This document shows positions 31,138 through 39,035 of a stretch of DNA of 41,957 nt, piece by piece. Origin of the DNA: Firmicutes bacterium CAG:238. GTDB taxonomy: Bacteria; Bacillota; Clostridia; Peptostreptococcales; Anaerovoracaceae. Each line of letters begins with the position of its first letter. Within the stretch, counting starts at the first letter, position 1. The stretch lies in NCBI GenBank assembly GCA_000435615.1, contig FR882006.1:1-41957 (forward strand), written 5' to 3'. The notes below the pieces were generated by a model. That model saw only the letters and a program-made list of their open reading frames with translations. It was not told the DNA's origin and searched no databases. The position numbers and the translations under genes were made by a program.

Positions 31138-33486
31138 TTATTTCCATTCCCACTCGAGAACCTCAGGAATATCCTGACCGTACTCGGCGATATAGTTTTT
31201 ATGCTTTACCAAAAGGTCGTTCATCTGCTGCGTCAGGTGTCCCGCCTTGTTTCCAAGCTGCGGAAGGTGCTTCAACGCTTCCTTTACGAGGCTGAAGCGG
31301 TCAATATGGTTCTGAACTCTCATATCAAACGCAGTTGTAATCGTACCTTCTTCAAGATAACCGTGAACGAAGAAATTCTGCTCGTTGTGTCTTCCATGCG
31401 TGAGCTCGTGAATCAATTTCGGATAGCCGTGAAAAGCAAACACAACCGGCTTATTCTTCGTGAACAGCGCGTCAAATTCATCGTCCGTCAGACCGTGCGG
31501 ATGGTTTTCGTGCGATTCCATCTTCATAAGGTCAACCACATTGATGAAGCGGACTTTGAGCTCCGGCAGGTGCTGCCTCAAAATCGTCACGGCCGCCAAA
31601 GCTTCCAGCGTAGGCGTATCTCCGCAGCAAGCCATCACAAGGTCAGGCTCCTGCCCCTGATCGTTACTTGCCCAGTCCCAGATGCCGATTCCCTGCGTAC
31701 AGTGAATGACCGCCTGCTCCATCGTCAGCCACTGACGGCTCGGATGCTTGGATGCGACGATTACATTCACATAGTTTTTGCTCTTGATGCAGTGGTCGAA
31801 GCAGGAAAGCAGACAGTTTGCATCCGGCGGCAGGTACATCCGCACAACATCCGCCTTCTTATTTGCAACATGGTCGAGCATTCCCGGGTCCTGATGCGTG
31901 AATCCGTTGTGATCCTGCTGCCATACATTCGAAGTCAAAATCAGATTGAGCGAAGCAATCTTCTGTCTCCAAGGGAGCTGGTTGCAGACCTTCAGCCATT
32001 TTGCGTGCTGTGAGACCATCGAGTCAACAACACGGATGAAGGACTCATAGCTTGCAAAGAAGCCGTGTCTTCCGGTCAGCAGATAGCCTTCCAGCCAGCC
32101 CTCGCACATATGCTCGCTCAGGTAGGAGTCCATGATTCTGCCCTCATGGGAAAGATCTTCGTCAAAGTCGTAAATCTCACCCTGGAAGTCTCTCTTTTCA
32201 ACTTCAAAAGCCCGGTACAGACGATTGGATTTCGCCTCGTCCGGCCCAAAAATACGGAAATTTTTATGTTCTTTGTTAAGTTTCAATATATCTCTGACAT
32301 AGCCGCCGAGTTCCATCATATCCTGCGCTTTTACGCTGCCCGGATAAGGAACCTCCACCGCATAGTCTTTAAAATCAGGCACTCTGAGGTCTCTGAGGAG
32401 TTTTCCGCCGTTGGTGTGCGGATTTGCGCTCATGCGGGCGTCTCCCACCGGCGCCAATTCGCGAAGCTCCGGTATCAGACGGTAATCCTCTCCGAAAAGT
32501 TCTTCCGGTCTATAGCTTCTCAGCCATTCTTCAAGCTGCGCGAGGTGCTCTTCCTTTTCCATGGAAATCGGCACTTGATGTGCGCGGAAAGTTCCCTCGA
32601 TTGCGTTTCCGTCAACAATCTTCGGTCCTGTCCAGCCCTTCGGCGTTTCAAGAATAATCATCGGCCACATCGGACGCTCGGCTGCCCCCTCTTCTCTTGC
32701 CTTTCTCTGGTTTTCTTTGATTTCGGCAATGCACTTGTCAACGGCCTCTGCCATTTTTTCATGCATTTCCATTGGATCGCTTCCGCTTACGAAATACGGA
32801 TTCCAGCCGCAGCCCTTGAAGAACCATTCTCTCTCCTGCTGCGAAATTCTTGCGAACACCGTCGGATTGCTGATTTTGTATCCGTTCAGGTGCAGAATCG
32901 GAAGAACCGCACCGTCGTTTTTTGCGCTCAAAAACTTGTTGGAATGCCAAGCGGTCGCAAGCGGTCCGGTTTCGGCCTCGCCGTCTCCGACAACACAGGC
33001 GGCAATCAGGTCAGGATTGTCAAAAACCGCGCCGAAAGCGTGTGCCAGCGAATAGCCGAGTTCTCCGCCCTCGTTGATGGATCCCGGAGTCTCCGGTGCC
33101 ACATGGCTTGAGATTCCTCCCGGGAAAGAAAATTGCTTGCAAAGTCTCTTCAGCCCTTCTTCGTCCTCCCCTACATTCGGATATACTTCGCTGTAGGTGC
33201 CTTCGAGGTAGGCGTTCGACACGAAAAAGTTTCCGCCGTGTCCCGGTCCCGATAAATAAATCATGTTGAGTCCGAACTCTTTAATCGCACGGTTCATATG
33301 CACATAGACAAAGTTTTGTCCGGGCACGGTTCCCCAGTGTCCGACAATCTTTTTCTTGATGTGTTCTTTTCGCAAAGGCTCTCTCAAAAGCGGATTGTCC
33401 AGCAGATAAAGCTGTGCCGCCGACAGGTAATTGGCAGCGCGCCAGTACGCGTCCATCTTCTGCAAATAGTCTTTTGATACTGTCAT
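31138..33486 (-). CDS. xfp: Phosphoketolase (xylulose-5-phosphate/fructose-6-phosphate)
   Basis: This 782-residue thiamine diphosphate enzyme matches phosphoketolases over its length: DAYWRAANYLSAAQLYL, IVGHWGTVPGQNFVYVHMNR, YLSGPGHGG, SFPGGISSHVAPETPGSI, ThDP-binding VVGDGEAETGPLATAW (GDGE) and LHLNGYKISNPT. It splits xylulose-5-P or fructose-6-P into acetyl-phosphate plus glyceraldehyde-3-P or erythrose-4-P, giving ATP via acetate kinase. GGGAGGA precedes the ATG. It is third in an operon with two CobW-type GTPases and an Fe-S aldo/keto reductase, which is an unusual setting. Confidence 0.95.
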   Translation of the reverse strand: MTVSKDYLQKMDAYWRAANYLSAAQLYLLDNPLLREPLRKEHIKKKIVGHWGTVPGQNFVYVHMNRAIKEFGLNMIYLSGPGHGGNFFVSNAYLEGTYSEVYPNVGEDEEGLKRLCKQFSFPGGISSHVAPETPGSINEGGELGYSLAHAFGAVFDNPDLIAACVVGDGEAETGPLATAWHSNKFLSAKNDGAVLPILHLNGYKISNPTVFARISQQEREWFFKGCGWNPYFVSGSDPMEMHEKMAEAVDKCIAEIKENQRKAREEGAAERPMWPMIILETPKGWTGPKIVDGNAIEGTFRAHQVPISMEKEEHLAQLEEWLRSYRPEELFGEDYRLIPELRELAPVGDARMSANPHTNGGKLLRDLRVPDFKDYAVEVPYPGSVKAQDMMELGGYVRDILKLNKEHKNFRIFGPDEAKSNRLYRAFEVEKRDFQGEIYDFDEDLSHEGRIMDSYLSEHMCEGWLEGYLLTGRHGFFASYESFIRVVDSMVSQHAKWLKVCNQLPWRQKIASLNLILTSNVWQQDHNGFTHQDPGMLDHVANKKADVVRMYLPPDANCLLSCFDHCIKSKNYVNVIVASKHPSRQWLTMEQAVIHCTQGIGIWDWASNDQGQEPDLVMACCGDTPTLEALAAVTILRQHLPELKVRFINVVDLMKMESHENHPHGLTDDEFDALFTKNKPVVFAFHGYPKLIHELTHGRHNEQNFFVHGYLEEGTITTAFDMRVQNHIDRFSLVKEALKHLPQLGNKAGHLTQQMNDLLVKHKNYIAEYGQDIPEVLEWEWK

Positions 33487-33515
33487 CAGTTTTCCTCCCG
33501 TTCTATGTTTTTTGT

Positions 33516-34469
33516 TTAATAGAATGTCGCAACCTCTTCTTCAGGCGGCGTTGTCTTTTTCACTTCGATTACATGGTATACAGGGCCTTCGCTCTGGTAC
33601 ATATCGTTGTACTCTCGCTCGATTTTGGCGGTCATTTCCACCCATCCGCCGTGATCCAGAGACTGCGCGTCTGCGTATTTTGCGACAAGGCCTCCAAACT
33701 GGATGTCCTCCACGCAGCAAGTCATGATATGTCTTCCGATGACGAATTCATCGTCCTTGAGGCCGCCGCCCAGAAGGCTTCTGCCCTTGAATTTAACGGT
33801 TTTGCCGTAGTACTTTGCTTCTTCGTCGTTCATGTCCGCATACCACATCGCATAGTCTTTGTCGCCGATTTCGATGATGTCCGCGTTGATGTCAAACGGA
33901 AGCGGGTCTTCGATATTATCGATTTCGATATTGTTCGGGCCGTATTCGTAAATGATGTCGCAGCGGCGGTTGATTGCGCGCACGATTTTGTGGTACGCCA
34001 TCTTGTCCATGTCTTGCGTAAAATGCTTGAAAACAATCGTCTCGGTGGATTTCAGCTTGTCCACTGTGAGATTTCTCATATTCTGGTTATAGGTCAGATA
34101 AGTTCTTGCATCCGCAAAACTCATTTCCTGATAAACCGTCCATCCGTCCGGCATGCTGCTGTACAGGCTGTCGAGTGACCACATGCCGTTGAACTCGCAG
34201 ACAACCCTTTCAAATCCAATTTCATCCTGGAGCTTCTGTAAAAACTCTCCCGTAAGCTCTTCCTCTTCGTCAACCGTCACAATCTTTACATTGGAGGACG
34301 CAAACTTAATCGGTGAATACTCGATTTCGCCCTCTTCGCACACAAGAAGCAGCGTCTTCTGTCCCTCATTGAAGGCAGGGTCTTCCAGAGTTTCCTGTAT
34401 AAAAGTGGTTTTCCCCGACTCCAAAAATCCGGTAAACAAATACACCGGTATTTCTCTTGGTTGTATCAT
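33516..34469 (-). CDS. CobW-like GTPase fused to a DUF1980-like (TIGR03943) C-terminal domain
   Basis: This 317-residue protein begins with a G3E-type P-loop GTPase: VYLFTGFLESGKTTFIQE (P-loop 14-22). The metal-binding CxCC motif expected near residue 65 is missing; the corresponding segment runs through VVCEFNGMWSLDSLY. The last third (about 215-317: KFKGRSLLGGGLKDDEFVIG, RHIMTCCVEDIQFGGLVAKY) resembles the C-terminal domain of TIGR03943/DUF1980 proteins, normally a separate partner of CobW GTPases and DUF318 permeases. So this is a fusion without the classical chaperone metal site. It is 14 nt after the His-rich GTPase gene. Confidence 0.78.
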   Translation of the reverse strand: MIQPREIPVYLFTGFLESGKTTFIQETLEDPAFNEGQKTLLLVCEEGEIEYSPIKFASSNVKIVTVDEEEELTGEFLQKLQDEIGFERVVCEFNGMWSLDSLYSSMPDGWTVYQEMSFADARTYLTYNQNMRNLTVDKLKSTETIVFKHFTQDMDKMAYHKIVRAINRRCDIIYEYGPNNIEIDNIEDPLPFDINADIIEIGDKDYAMWYADMNDEEAKYYGKTVKFKGRSLLGGGLKDDEFVIGRHIMTCCVEDIQFGGLVAKYADAQSLDHGGWVEMTAKIEREYNDMYQSEGPVYHVIEVKKTTPPEEEVATFY

Positions 34470-34483
34470 TGATTTCTCCTCTA

Positions 34484-35572
34484 TTATATTTCAAAAAGTT
34501 TTAAAATCTTATCTCTGTCGATTTCCGAACCGATGACGCAGAGTCTTCCCGTAACGCCCGACGCACCGGTTCTGACATCCGGCTCACCCGGAACATAGTC
34601 GAAGTGAATCCACTGTCCGTCTTCTGCTTCTACGATGCCCTTTGCTCTGAGGATGAATCCGTATTCGTCCTTATCTTCGAGGGCTTTCAAAGCCTTTTCA
34701 ATCTTTTCTTTTGTGAATTTCTTCGGTGTTTCGATGCCCACGCTCTCGAAAACATCGTCTGCATGGTGATGTCCTTCATGGTCGTGGCCGCAGCAGCAGT
34801 GGTCGTCATGGTCATGGTGATGATGCTCATGGTCATGATGGTGTTCGTGTTCATGCTCTTCATGGTCATGGTCATGGTCGTGGTCATGGTGATGACCACA
34901 GCAGCAGTCTTCATCATGGTCGTGATGATGGTGATGTTCATGCTCTTCTTCGAGATGATGAAGAGCCTCTTCAATTGTATCGCGCTTTTCCATCGCTGCA
35001 AGAATCTGAGCACCGGAAAGTGCATCCCAGTCCGTTGTTATAATTGTCGCATTTGGATTGTGACCGCGAAGAGTCTCAACAGCCTTTTCAATCTTTTCGT
35101 CTTCCATGCCCTTCGTGTGGCTCAGAATAATCGAGCTTGCGTGTTCCACCTGATTGTTGTAGAACTCGCCGAAGTTCTTCATGTAGATTTTAACCTTCTT
35201 TGCATCTACGATGGTCGTAAATCCGTTCAGTTTAACCTCTTCGAGGTCCAGATCCTCAACTGCCTGAATGATGTCGCTGAGTTTGCCGACTCCCGACGGT
35301 TCAATCAAAATTCTGTCCGGATGAAATTCTGCAATTACCTTTTCCAGCGCCTTTCCGAAATCGCCGACCAGACTGCAGCAAATGCAGCCGGAATTCATTT
35401 CGTTGATTTCCACTCCGGCATCCTTGAGGAATCCTCCGTCAATGCCGATTTCACCGAACTCGTTTTCTATCAAAACAACCTTCTCGCCCTTATAGGCTTC
35501 CTCAATTAACTTCTTAATCAAAGTGGTCTTGCCTGCTCCCAAAAATCCTGAAAAAATGTCAACTTTAATCAT
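34484..35572 (-). CDS. CobW/ZNG1-type metallochaperone GTPase with very His-rich insert
   Basis: This 362-residue G3E GTPase has P-loop GFLGAGKTT (9-17), ENEFGEIGIDG, the zinc-binding motif GCICCSL (Cys63, Cys65, Cys66), EPSGVGKL and an SHTKG-type specificity loop. Residues 205-270 hold 33 histidines mixed with Asp and Glu plus two CCCG clusters (223-226 and 259-262), then a CobW C-terminal domain. Such proteins deliver zinc or other metals to client enzymes, or store them. It is first in the operon ending with the aldo/keto reductase. Confidence 0.9.
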   Translation of the reverse strand: MIKVDIFSGFLGAGKTTLIKKLIEEAYKGEKVVLIENEFGEIGIDGGFLKDAGVEINEMNSGCICCSLVGDFGKALEKVIAEFHPDRILIEPSGVGKLSDIIQAVEDLDLEEVKLNGFTTIVDAKKVKIYMKNFGEFYNNQVEHASSIILSHTKGMEDEKIEKAVETLRGHNPNATIITTDWDALSGAQILAAMEKRDTIEEALHHLEEEHEHHHHHDHDEDCCCGHHHDHDHDHDHEEHEHEHHHDHEHHHHDHDDHCCCGHDHEGHHHADDVFESVGIETPKKFTKEKIEKALKALEDKDEYGFILRAKGIVEAEDGQWIHFDYVPGEPDVRTGASGVTGRLCVIGSEIDRDKILKLFEI

Positions 35573-35984
35573 AATCTTCTCGCTTCCTTTTCCTTAAAAT
35601 GATTCCCGCCGCGCATTGAATCTGCACGCAAGGAACTGATATTACATATTATACCACAGCCACACGAAAATAAAAGATGTGTTTTCGAAGATTGTGTGAG
35701 TTTTCAGGCAGCTTATCGCAATGTTTTTGGGGATTTAGAAGTCTAAGCCTGAAACCGCCCTCGCGTTCTAAAACTCGAGAGAAAATGGATTTCGCTCAAG
35801 GCGTTTCCGAAAATTTTTTAGAATGCAAACTCGTTTTTCTTCTTCGACTTCTAACACGCCTTCAAAAAATTAGAATGTGAGCTCAAAAAGTCCAGTCTAC
35901 ATCTAAATTCCAAAAAAAGAGAGTTGTTTTAAAAAAGAGCACGGTGGTATACTGTCATTAAGCACATTATTAGGAGATGACAAT
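35573..35984. other. 412-bp intergenic region between the CobW operon and the BFD-like gene
   Basis: It holds two divergent promoters: the CobW-side -10 at 35648, and for the BFD-like gene TTGTTT (35924-35929), 18 nt, TATACT (35948-35953) with a TGG extension. In between is low-complexity sequence with two imperfect copies of TTAGAATG-NN-A-N-CTC (near 35817 and 35872). A 67-codon frame at 35,677-35,880 has no ribosome binding site or homology and is not called. Confidence 0.5.
35648..35653 (-). promoter_or_regulatory. Extended -10 promoter of the CobW-phosphoketolase operon
   Basis: On the minus strand TATAAT (35648-35653) is preceded by TGG (TGGTATAAT) and stands about 75 nt from the start codon. 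No strong -35 box and no clear Zur-type operator were seen. Confidence 0.5.
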
Positions 35985-36188
35985 ATGTATTTAGATGGAA
36001 AAACCAGAGATTACAAAATTTGCGTATGCAAGAACAAGACGCTCGGTGAGGTGGAAGACATCATCCGCGAGCAGCACATTACGGATTTAAAGACGCTTTG
36101 TGAAGTTGCGGATATCGGAAACAAGTGCGGCGCCTGCCGCGAGATGCTGGATGAGCTGCTGACAAAGGTCAAAAGTGATTTTATGTAA
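35985..36188 (+). CDS. BFD-like [2Fe-2S]-binding protein
   Basis: This 67-residue protein fits the BFD-like (bacterioferritin-associated ferredoxin) [2Fe-2S] fold: Cys13 and Cys15 (ICVCKNKTLGEVEDII) and Cys48 and Cys51 (GNKCGACREMLDELL) give the CxC...CxxC pattern. Cys39 is extra. AGGAGATGAC precedes the ATG. It is alone in its unit and faces the DUF4125 gene tail to tail. In larger proteins the fold delivers electrons or senses iron; the role of this free-standing version is unknown. Confidence 0.85.
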   Translation: MYLDGKTRDYKICVCKNKTLGEVEDIIREQHITDLKTLCEVADIGNKCGACREMLDELLTKVKSDFM

Positions 36189-36249
36189 TGATAAAAGTCG
36201 GACTTGACGGAATTCCCGCTGAAGCCTGTAAGCTCTGCCGCTTTTGCCT

Positions 36250-36885
36250 TCATTTTCCTGCATGAGGTTCTGAACCTTCAAGGATTGATTGGCGCAGTGC
36301 TCGTGCTCTGCGGTGTTTTGTCTGCGTCGGTACGAAAAGCAGAAAAGGAAAGCTAACCTCGTCTTCTTTGAGCACCTTCATATAATCCAGATACATCGCA
36401 AGAAGTTCTTCCGAATAAGTTCCGAGTTCTCCGCGCGCATAGGTCTCCATCGAAGTAAACCCGCTCTTGTCTCCCTCCGCGGTAACCGGACGGCTGACTC
36501 TTCCGAGCTTCGGGTAGCGCTTTGCGAATTCCGCTTCCCACGGAACGATAATCGCAATGATCTCTTCAATCATCTGCTCTGCATGCGCAGAAAGTGCCGG
36601 GATATAGGGCTTAATCTGTTCTTCATAGTAGCGCGGCTCCGTATATTTCATCATGCGTCCGTACTTTTCAGCGATGAGATTGCGTCCTTCACGCTCCGCC
36701 TTTTCTATGTATGCCAGATATGCGTCCAAAAGTGCTTCCGTCCAGTTTTCAAACTGGCTGGTTCTCATAATTACGAAGGTTTCCTTATCATCCTGGCAGG
36801 ATGCCCGGCCTCCGATGTTCTGCACATCCTGAAACATATTCCATTCAATTTCAATAATCTTATTGATTTTCTCTTTTTTTTCCAT
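36250..36885 (-). CDS. DUF4125 family protein
   Basis: This 211-residue protein resembles DUF4125: MEKKEKINKIIEIEWNMFQD, then VQNIGGRASCQDDKETFVIM, RTSQFENWTEALLDAYL and MMKYTEPRYYEE, ending in a SFPFLLFVPTQTK-like C-terminus. No catalytic motif is known to me. I start at the ATG at 36885 with GAGGAGTAG upstream; the longer frame to 36924 lacks one and overlaps the relic of the TPR gene. DUF4125 genes often follow a TPR-protein gene in clostridia, and here that partner is frameshifted. Confidence 0.8.
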   Translation of the reverse strand: MEKKEKINKIIEIEWNMFQDVQNIGGRASCQDDKETFVIMRTSQFENWTEALLDAYLAYIEKAEREGRNLIAEKYGRMMKYTEPRYYEEQIKPYIPALSAHAEQMIEEIIAIIVPWEAEFAKRYPKLGRVSRPVTAEGDKSGFTSMETYARGELGTYSEELLAMYLDYMKVLKEDEVSFPFLLFVPTQTKHRRARALRQSILEGSEPHAGK

Positions 36886-36923
36886 TGTATTTTCTACTCC
36901 TCTTGTCCGTCTTTCACACAACA

Positions 36924-37371
36924 TTAAAATCCATAGTCATAAATCGGAGGAAGGCTGCGAATCTGCGGGTCACAAATTTCTTCCATGATTTCACCTAAAT
37001 GATCCTGCAGAAAAGCACTGCCGCATTAAAATCCTCACGACTTCCTTATATTTATCGAGCACTTCTTCATGTCTTCCGCTCATGCTCAGAATTGTCGCAT
37101 AATTAATCAGCGTCGTAGCATAGTTTTCGCTCTCCGCATCTCCGATTCTTCTAAGGCTTTCCAGTGCCTTTTCATACAAAGGCATCCCCTCGTCATAGCG
37201 TGAAAGAACGCGGTAAAGTCCACCGAGTTCGTTGCAGGCTACGATGATAAGCCCGAAATCTTCCGCCGCTTCCGCCTCGCTCAGTGTATCTTTTAGAAAC
37301 AATTCTGCTTTGTCAATTTTCTTTTCCATAAAAAAATTATCTAAAGCCTGGTAAAAATTTTCTATATTCAT
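36924..37371 (-). pseudogene. Frameshifted TPR-repeat protein gene, partner of DUF4125
   Basis: The intact reading frame (37371 to 36991) gives 126 residues of tetratricopeptide-like helices: ACNELGGLYRVLSRYDEGMP, then LYEKALESLRRIGDAESENY and INYATILSMSGRHEEVLDKY. It then runs into unrelated residues and a stop. Immediately downstream another frame continues as coding-like sequence, HLGEIMEEICDPQIRSLPPI then YDYGF, ending at a TAA at 36924-36926. A third frame fills the junction with EDFNAAVLFC. This pattern indicates frameshifts or a small deletion. GGAGGTGG precedes the ATG. A promoter (TGGACA, 16 nt, TATAAT) lies at 37419-37446. Confidence 0.65.
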
Positions 37372-37418
37372 AGTGTACTTCCACCTCCTGCTTACATATA
37401 AGCAAATCTCATGCCAAC

Positions 37419-37446
37419 ATTATACAACTTTTTCGCTTGGTGTCCA
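37419..37446 (-). promoter_or_regulatory. Promoter of the TPR-DUF4125 unit
   Basis: On the minus strand TGGACA (37441-37446), 16 nt, TATAAT (37419-37424). An inverted repeat TGCTTA-cata-TAAGCA (37389-37404) sits in the leader. Confidence 0.6.
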
Positions 37447-37493
37447 TGATTTTTGGTGAATTTAATTCATTTTAAACGTCAAAGTAAAAATAT

Positions 37494-37573
37494 TTGAAAA
37501 GTCAGAAAAATAGTCGGTAAAAAATATTGAAAAGTCATGATTTTTCATGTAGAATTGTATTGAAAAGTCAGAA
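37494..37573. repeat. Three TTGAAAAGTCA repeats at exact 33-bp spacing
   Basis: TTGAAAAGTCAGAA (37494-37507), TTGAAAAGTCAT (37527-37538) and TTGAAAAGTCAGAA (37560-37573) start 33 bp apart, which is about three helical turns, so all would face the same side of the DNA. The last copy ends 16 nt before the start codon of the AAA ATPase gene. Confidence 0.85.
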
Positions 37574-37588
37574 TTGAGAGGTAGAATC

Positions 37589-38905
37589 ATGTTATACCGA
37601 AAGATTTCATCTTTGATTGAAGAACATCTAAAGAGCGACACGAATAAAATTTTACTGATTGACGGTGCCCGGCAGGTCGGCAAAACATATATTGTCCGCC
37701 ATGTCGGAAAGAAGCTTTTCGAAAATTTCATCGAAGTCAATATGATTGAAGATATGCTCAGTGACCGCCTCTTTGCGGAAGTCCGAACCGTAGAAGATTT
37801 TTACCTTCAAATAAGCATGCTTGCCGGAGATAAAATGCAGGAGAAAGCGAACACTCTGATTTTTATCGATGAGATTCAGGCGTATCCACACCTTTTGACG
37901 CTTTTAAAGTTTTTAGCACAGGACGGGAAATTTACATTCATTGCAAGCGGCTCTCTTTTAGGGGTAACCCTTTCAAAGACAAGCTCCATTCCGATGGGAA
38001 GTATCCGCAAGGTTCATATGTTCCCTCTTGACTTTGAGGAATTTTTGTATGCAAACGGAATGAACGGATTTGCCATTTCGATCATGCGTGAAAAATTTGA
38101 GCGTGAGGAATCCCTTGATGAAGCCACGCATAATAAGATGATGGATTTATTCCGCAAATATCTGCTTGTCGGAGGGCTTCCGGATGCGGTAAATGCTTAT
38201 CTGAGTGAGCACAACATTCAAACGGTGCGTGAAATACAGAGTGAAATTCACGAATATTATGCCGACGACGCTTCCAAATACGACCGTAATAACAAACTCA
38301 AAATCCGCAGAATTTATGATTTAATACCATCCAATATGGAAAACAAGAAAAAACGCATCGTGGTGCAGAGTATTGAAGAGAAAAAAGGAAAGACATTTGC
38401 TGATTATGCAGATGCCTTTGATTATTTAATCAGCGCAGGCATTGCTCTGAATGTGCAGGCAATTTCCAATCCGAAATTTCCACTGATTGAGTCTTCCGGG
38501 AAGAATTTACTGAAGCTTTACCTCAACGATGTCGGAATTCTTTCGGGTATTTTGTACGGCAGCAATATCCGTGCGATTTTAGATAATCAAAGGAGCATCA
38601 ACCTTGGCTCTGTCTATGAAACGGCCGTTGCCTCGGAATTGATTGCTCACGGTCATAAACTGTTTTACTATGATAACCGCAGCAAGGGTGAGGTGGATTA
38701 TTTGATTGACGATTACGACAGTCTTTCCGTCGTACCGATTGAGGTCAAATCCGGCAAGGATTATACCGTCCACAGTGCTCTGAATGCTCTCGTTCAAAAC
38801 GAGGAATACCAGATTAAGAAAGCCGTTGTGCTTTCAAATGAAAGAGAAATTACCCACAAAGGTAAAATCACTTACATGCCGATTTACGACATTATGTTTT
38901 TTTAG
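37589..38905 (+). CDS. AAA ATPase with DUF4143 domain
   Basis: This 438-residue protein has an AAA_14-type ATPase domain: Walker A GARQVGKT (26-33), Walker B LIFIDEIQ near residue 97, and a sensor-like FIASGSLLG. A middle YLLVGGLPDAVNAYL segment follows, then the C-terminal DUF4143 nuclease-like domain with NLGSVYETAVASELI and KGEVDYLIDDY followed by VPIEVKSGKDY (D, E-x-K spacing as in PD-(D/E)XK folds). The family is common in host-associated anaerobes and its function is not settled; a role in defence or DNA processing is only inference. The start is the ATG at 37589, with AGAGGT upstream. Confidence 0.88.
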   Translation: MLYRKISSLIEEHLKSDTNKILLIDGARQVGKTYIVRHVGKKLFENFIEVNMIEDMLSDRLFAEVRTVEDFYLQISMLAGDKMQEKANTLIFIDEIQAYPHLLTLLKFLAQDGKFTFIASGSLLGVTLSKTSSIPMGSIRKVHMFPLDFEEFLYANGMNGFAISIMREKFEREESLDEATHNKMMDLFRKYLLVGGLPDAVNAYLSEHNIQTVREIQSEIHEYYADDASKYDRNNKLKIRRIYDLIPSNMENKKKRIVVQSIEEKKGKTFADYADAFDYLISAGIALNVQAISNPKFPLIESSGKNLLKLYLNDVGILSGILYGSNIRAILDNQRSINLGSVYETAVASELIAHGHKLFYYDNRSKGEVDYLIDDYDSLSVVPIEVKSGKDYTVHSALNALVQNEEYQIKKAVVLSNEREITHKGKITYMPIYDIMFF

Positions 38906-38947
38906 ACAAGAAAATTCAAAATCTTATTTCATAAGATGAACCCACAG

Positions 38948-38995
38948 AAAAGGACTGCGCCCTAACGGTTTTTCCGTTAATGCGGCAGCCCTTTT
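38948..38995. terminator. Bidirectional terminator hairpin, likely repeat family
   Basis: AAAAGG-a-CTGC... (from 38948) pairs with ...GCGGCAG-c-CCTTTT (to 38995), with an inner AACGG/CCGTT hairpin. It lies between the convergent ATPase and permease genes. The minus-strand half shares GGGCTGYCGCATTAACGG with the right end of the window (41,935-41,952), so it may be one copy of a dispersed terminator element. Confidence 0.8.
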
Positions 38996-39035
38996 ACACT
39001 TAAAAAGTGAGGCATATTTGCTTCATTCATTGAGG

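Noticed and set aside
32065..33111. 348-codon plus-strand frame opposite xfp
   Set aside because: Antisense shadow of phosphoketolase; composition is not protein-like.
34604..35509. 301-codon plus-strand frame rich in Met and Val
   Set aside because: It mirrors the His/Asp-rich repeat of the CobW gene on the other strand; low complexity explains it.
35677..35880. 67-codon plus-strand frame in the 412-bp gap
   Set aside because: No ribosome binding site, no recognisable domain, and it overlaps imperfect repeats.
37494..37573. CRISPR array
   Set aside because: The repeats are only 11-14 bp, there are just three, and no cas genes are nearby.
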